A DNA stretch of 64,000 nucleotides from Labia minor (lineage: Eukaryota > Arthropoda > Insecta > Dermaptera > Spongiphoridae): positions 42,947,962-43,011,961 of the forward strand of contig OY720349.1 of NCBI GenBank assembly GCA_963082975.1, read 5' to 3'. The position numbers and the translations under genes are program-made. The notes under the pieces are model-generated. The model did no database searches, was not told the origin of the DNA, and worked only from the letters and a program-made list of their open reading frames with translations. Shown piece after piece: positions 59,601 through 64,000 of the stretch (its first letter is position 1; each line of letters opens with the position of its first letter).

Positions 59601-60060
59601 GGTGAATTTTTGTTTTTCTCGAAAAATATTTATTTATTCAATAATATCTATTTTGTCCCCTTCAAAGTAATCCCCCTCACATTTAAAAAAAAACTTGTGC
59701 AAGTATTTTTTCCAATCCTTCTGATGTACGTTTTTAGGAATAATCTTGAGGTTTTTATCTTCGGTCTTTATCTTCTCAAACGTGTAACAAAATGTTGTTT
59801 CACGAGTCTTCTTTGATTTTTAAACAGAAAGAAGTTGTAGGGGGGGGGAGTTAGATGAAAACCGTTGTGGGGTTTAAACATGATTTTAGTGAGACCTTTG
59901 GCTATTAAATAAATAAACATGGACAATCATTGGTGACACACGTTTCATGTTCAAAACATGTTTTTACTATTTTCTTTTGGTCAAAGAAGATTTGCTAAAT
60001 AAATTTAACACATATTTTTGGATCCATTTTTCTATAGTCCTTCAAAACACATCTATCATT
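59601..60060 (-). mobile_element. mariner-type transposase C-terminal remnant
   Basis: On the minus strand the end reads IIPKNVHQKDWKKYLHKFF, then KCEGDYFEGDKIDII. The EGDYFEGDKI ending is characteristic of mariner-family transposases. Further upstream pieces of the region around the last catalytic aspartate are recognisable but frame-shifted. The rest of the element was not found. Confidence 0.72.
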
Positions 60061-60768
60061 TTATCTCTGTCTAAAAGAAAAATGTAAAAGTATTGTTAAG
60101 GAAAAAAAAATTTCGAAAATTGAATATTTAGAAAATTTTATATATAACTCAAAAATACTTTTATTTTTAAACGAACCTCGAATATAATAAACAATTAATT
60201 CTTGAATTTTTGTAAATAATTATTGGGAAAATATAAATAATAATATAATATATTAGAAAAATATAATTTAAGAATCTATCTCTTAATGTTGACGTTCAAT
60301 TTTAACGATTATTCAAGAGTTCGTAGCTCCCCTTGACCTCATCGATAAATCTTTTTTATTTATTTATTTATTTATTTACTGTTTATATTTCAATTGCATT
60401 TTCATCTCCTTTATTTAATATTGTTGTTGTTTTATTTGTACTATATATAAATATATATATATATATATATTAATCTAGTGGAAAGTTATCAATCGGGAAA
60501 TATAGACAATTCTCTGTTTAAATTCTAAAAAAAAAATATAAAATAAAAGTTGAATCTGAAAATACAATCATGAAAAAATGGTTATTTTATAGAAAAAAAA
60601 ACAATTAAATTTTAGATTTATAAATAAAAAATTGATTTTAAGATGTAATTTAAAGTTTCTGATACACCAAACAGCCAATGTTAATCTATATAACTATATT
60701 ATATAATATTATATCTATAATACATATTGATTAAGTAGATTAAATATATAATATATAGCTAAAACTAT
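60061..60768. other. A+T-rich intronic DNA, nothing recognised
   Basis: Low-complexity with (TATT)n near 60358-60379 and AT runs. Confidence 0.55.
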
Positions 60769-61305
60769 GATCCGAAGATAGGTCAATATGTCCATGACTT
60801 TTTGAATTAAATAAATGGCACAAATCATTGCATAAATCAGCAGGCAACTATCAGCTGATTCCTGTCGAAATTTGAACCAGCTTTTTTAGTTTTTGTTTGA
60901 TATCCATTAATAGCATAATAGCCTCGTGATTTGAGAAGGGAATGGAAAAAAGTGAATTTCCATGAAATCCATGAATTGGGTTTCGAATTGCTCCCTCATC
61001 CACCCTATTCTCCGGAATTAGCCCAGAGTGACTATTTCTTGTTTCCAAACCTGAAAAAATGGCTTGGAGGAAAGAGATTTGACTCCAACGCTGAGAGAAA
61101 ACATCTTACAAACAAATATCTATTTTGATGTCCTCGACAAATCTTATTTTTTAGAAGGAATAAAAAAATTAGTTGGACAAAGTGTATAAAATTAGTTGGA
61201 CAAAGTGTATAGAGCTCAAAGGAGACTACGTTGGAAAATAAAATAATTTTTTATCCAAAAACTTATGTTTCATTCAAAAGTCACTAACTTATTGACCTGC
61301 CCTTG
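60769..61305 (+). mobile_element. mariner-type element, internally deleted, about 540 bp
   Basis: The left part GGTCAATATGTCCATGACTT matches in reverse the right end (AAGTCACTAACTTATTGACC), which is followed by TA. The frame at 60931-61128 reads LLPHPPYSPELAQSDYFLFP, then NLKKWLGGKRF. This is the mariner catalytic signature (PHPPYSPDLAPSDYHLFP), the second aspartate of SDY being the last catalytic residue. The N-terminal half is missing. A 23-bp tandem repeat lies at about 61165-61210. Confidence 0.85.
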
Positions 61306-61566
61306 TATTAATATATTGTACGAGGAAGATTTTTTAGCATAGGTAGCTTTCTTTAACTATTAATATATGTTCATTTCGCGAAAAAGTTTTTTTCAAGATC
61401 AGAAATACAAACCTAAATACATACATATACAAATAAAACTAGATAGATATAGGTAAATTAATTATATATCAGTAAGAAGATTAAATATAAGAGATAGGAA
61501 AGATGTGTTCAAATATGTATTTTAATTTTACATTATATTATATTATACTTTTGTGGTTTATTCCAT

Positions 61567-61766
61567 AATTATTAAAGGAATTTTTAATGAAAGACCACAT
61601 ATTTGTATAATTTGTATATTGAATCAAATAAACGTCACAGATTGCTTTAGTCGCAGCAAGCGTATGTTACTTGATAACGTCCACAGAATAAGCAGTCGAA
61701 ACGTTGTTGATTCATAAATAAATTATACAAATATGTGGTCTTTCATTAAAAATTCCTTTAATAATT
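61567..61766. mobile_element. Foldback (hairpin) element, second copy
   Basis: The outer 48 or so bases of each arm pair perfectly (left from AATTATTAAAGGAATTTTTA, right its reverse complement); inner pairing is weaker. The loop shares GCAAGCGTA, GTTACTTGA, CAGAATAAGCAGTCGAAACG with 7571-7795, while the arms differ from that copy at several places. Confidence 0.82.
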
Positions 61767-62199
61767 ATTGCATTATTATTATATAATGTATGCGTGTTGA
61801 GATTATCTGTTCATTATATGTAGATAAACTTAGATCTTATTGAAAGGCACCACCACCTCTCAGCAATAAAGTGTTTAAAAAGCAGAGTAATTTTATTTTC
61901 ATATTATATCTATATATAATATATCTAATAAAAATAATTTTTAATAGAGATCTAGATTAATTTCTTAAACACGCATTCGTTTAATTTGAAATAATTATAA
62001 TAAAATATAGTGGGGAGTTATATATTTAATAAATTAAAAAGTTTTAATAAAAACAAATTACACTTGAGTTTGAAAATTAATTACCAAACGCAAAGTTTCC
62101 GTCTTTAAAAATAGTGTTTAAAAATAATATAATTTTTTCTTCAATTGCCTAACACAACGAGACAAGAATCTAAATATTTTTACATATATCTTTCATTAA
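61767..62199. other. A+T-rich intronic DNA, nothing recognised
   Basis: No repeat ends or exon signature were seen. Confidence 0.55.
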
Positions 62200-62780
62200 A
62201 TTTTTAAATTAAAAAAGTAATGGAAGCGCGCTCACCTTTGTTAAAATCGCTTCATTAATTGAAGGCGAATGTTATTTAAATTTCAAAGGGAAAAAGAAAA
62301 TGAAAATGTATATATAAAGTCGTTTTTTTTTTTTTCTTTTTTGAATTTCCCAATGTAATGTATTTGCTATTAATGGAGATTGGAAAAGTCTTGAAAGGTA
62401 AACGAAAGAAAAAAAAATAGAAGGAAGACTTGCTCTCCTCCCTCTATTCTCGAACCCCTCGCTCTTCACCTACTCTATTTGAAGTTGGGCAACTTGTTGG
62501 CTAATTAGCAAAGTCAATCGTTCCTTTGGCCTCAGTTTGCGATTTGCCGAGAAAAGCGCAAAAGCAAAAGCACACGGAGTGTTCGTGTTTACACCCAATG
62601 TGAAATGCCGACTGCTTTTCACTTGCACAGTTACCGGGGTAAACTTCCAAGTTAATTCTCGCCCTTCAAGTCAGACAAAGGTATACGAAGGAGGGGAGCC
62701 AATCGGAAGAAGACGAGAACTAAGAAATGAAAAAAATAAAAAAATAATAATAAAGATTCAAAGAACCAGAGAATTCTAAT
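62200..62780. other. Unique, less A+T-rich block
   Basis: Balanced sequence with CTCCTCCCTCTATTCTCG and TTGGCTAATTAGCAAAG. The plus-strand frame at 62537-62779 reads CRLLFTCTVTG but lacks splice sites and other Ig features, so it is not called an exon. Possible conserved non-coding DNA. Confidence 0.3.
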
Positions 62781-63757
62781 AGACAAAAATATATTTTGCT
62801 CACAATGATTTAATATTAATACAGCAGGATTCGGAACTTTTTTCTATTTGTCGGTCAAAATTAACTAAATTTTAATTTTTTGAAAACGTTTAGGGTTAGT
62901 GAGTTTTCAATTTCAAAAAAAGCTTTAAGTAAATCAGTACCTGGAACACCGAGCTATCTACTCTCTTTAAAAAATATTAATATACAATTAATTCTTTAAT
63001 TATTTATTACAATTATTAAATGTTACATCATTGCATCAATCCGATTAAAATGAATGGAACTTGTGGTCCTCAATAATAATAAATATTAAATAATATTTTA
63101 GTGAAAAAATATTTATAAATTAGTAATTTAATAAAAGAAAACACGAAAATAAATTAAAAAAACAAAATTAACTAATATAATAAAAATTTATAAGAATTAA
63201 TAAAAAATTAGACGACAAAACAGATTAAAAATTCAAATATTTTAGAGAAAAAAAAATAACAATTCTTACAATGTTTGCAAAACAAATAAATTACCTAACC
63301 GTATTTGTTTTTTTTAATATGTATGACGTCATTTGTGAAACTAATGAAGATGATTTTTCTCTAGCCTGAAACCAATACAGATCGATTTGTCTTTATAAAT
63401 ATTATCTATGGCATGAATTTCAAAAAAAATCCTTCGAACGGTTAATTAATAAATTAATTCAAAAATATACAAATATATATATACAATTTTTGCTAGTATA
63501 ATAAGATAAGTGTTGGGGCAATTTCGAGAGTAAGATGCCCGAAGATAAATGTATTAATATAATTGTTAATGACTTTTTGTCTGTACGGTCGCCATGTGTG
63601 AAAAGGTCTGAAAAAAGGGCTCAGATCGTGGTATTGAAAGCTATAATCAATGAAAAGAATAGTCAGTTTTTTCTCTGATATAATAACAAAGAAGTTATGT
63701 TATTTTAATTAAGAACTAAGATTTTTCAACAGCTGTTAATTGACAACTGTTTATGTA
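62781..63757. other. A+T-rich intronic DNA with a HINE-A scrap
   Basis: 63325-63380 holds ATGACGTCA and AACTAATGAAGATGATTTTT followed by ACCAATACA, a short piece of family HINE-A. The rest is A+T-rich. 63510-63670 is more balanced and unrecognised. Confidence 0.5.
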
Positions 63758-64000
63758 CAGTGCCGCCCTAACCACAGGGCTAAGTGGGCTATAGCCCCAG
63801 GGCGCAAGCCTTTTGAGGCGGCAATATTTATTTGCGATATAGTAAAAATTTATTTTTCATTTTATTAGTTTTTACTTATTTTTAAATTAAAACACTTCTT
63901 AAAATATTAAACTGATTTTTATTTCTTTCAAATGTGCTGAAAAACGATAGATAGAGAAGGGCAACTCGAAATAGGAGTAACACTCTACCGATCGTACTTT
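63758..64000. mobile_element. hAT-type element, one end only, runs off the window
   Basis: CAGTGCCGCCCTAACCAC followed by GGGCTATAGCCCCAGGGCGC has the form of a hAT terminal region (CAG start, G+C-rich subterminal motifs). The other end and the target duplication lie outside or are missing. Confidence 0.5.

Larger units (their letters stand above)
39418..64000 (+). other. Intron (5' part) downstream of exon B
   Basis: The stretch begins with the donor GTAAGT. No acceptor followed by an Ig-like reading frame was recognised up to the end of the window. It holds DINE-like elements, two SINEs or SINE-like pieces, LINE tails, Tc1 and mariner derivatives, hAT pieces and several less A+T-rich unique blocks. 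A short exon could have been missed. Confidence 0.65.

Noticed and set aside
62537-62779. Frame with CRLLFTCTVTG, superficially like an Ig B strand
   Set aside because: There is no flanking splice acceptor or donor in the right phase (exon B needs a glycine start) and no conserved tryptophan or D-x-G-x-Y-x-C.

Overview
The window is A+T-rich animal DNA, by eye about three quarters A+T. It looks like the inside of one long gene with very large introns. The organism is most likely an arthropod. Two coding exons with canonical AG/GT splice sites and matching phase encode neighbouring parts of a Sidestep-family immunoglobulin-domain cell-surface protein, and the transposons are of types common in arthropods (Helitrons, DINE-like elements, Tc1/mariner, hAT MITEs, tRNA-headed SINEs). 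Nothing bacterial or viral is seen, and no complete protein-coding gene lies wholly inside the window.

Gene layout. Exon A (10357-10565, + strand) carries the end of the first Ig domain. Exon B (39307-39417, + strand) carries the linker and the start of the second Ig domain. They are separated by an intron of 28,741 bp. Everything before exon A, between the exons and after exon B is intronic. I found no further exon.

Repeat layout. 1-7230 is a pile-up of Helitrons, including a 318-bp minimal copy and a 4.66-kb copy that holds an exact 721-bp tandem duplication of another element. 7571-7795 is an almost perfect hairpin element, with a relative at 61567-61766. 12.3-17.6 kb holds Helitron pieces, a hAT MITE and a retroposed copy with a poly-A tail. 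18.4-22.2 kb holds DINE-like elements and unique, less A+T-rich DNA. 22.9-26.3 kb is a three-layer nest: a SINE containing a Tc1 derivative, with a 2.36-kb Helitron in its tail. 27.5-28.7 kb is a DINE-like element containing a mariner fragment and a hAT MITE. 35.4-38.9 kb holds a SINE and a 3.2-kb element with arms of about 750 bp in inverted orientation. 40.9-64 kb holds further DINE-like copies, SINEs, LINE tails, a second Tc1 derivative, two mariner remnants and hAT pieces. Low-complexity A+T-rich DNA lies between.

How it fits together. Only the two exons code for the host protein. The rest would be transcribed as pre-mRNA and spliced out. The most unusual material is (1) three DINE-like families that share a modular plan, a 5' hairpin followed by a short motif that pairs with the 3' end and then TAAAAA, while the motif itself differs between families; (2) hairpin elements whose two arms change together; (3) the 3.2-kb long-inverted-repeat element, which could form double-stranded RNA in the transcript; and (4) Helitron copies that share a carried LINE reverse-transcriptase remnant. 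Identities are from reading motifs by eye; no database search was run.
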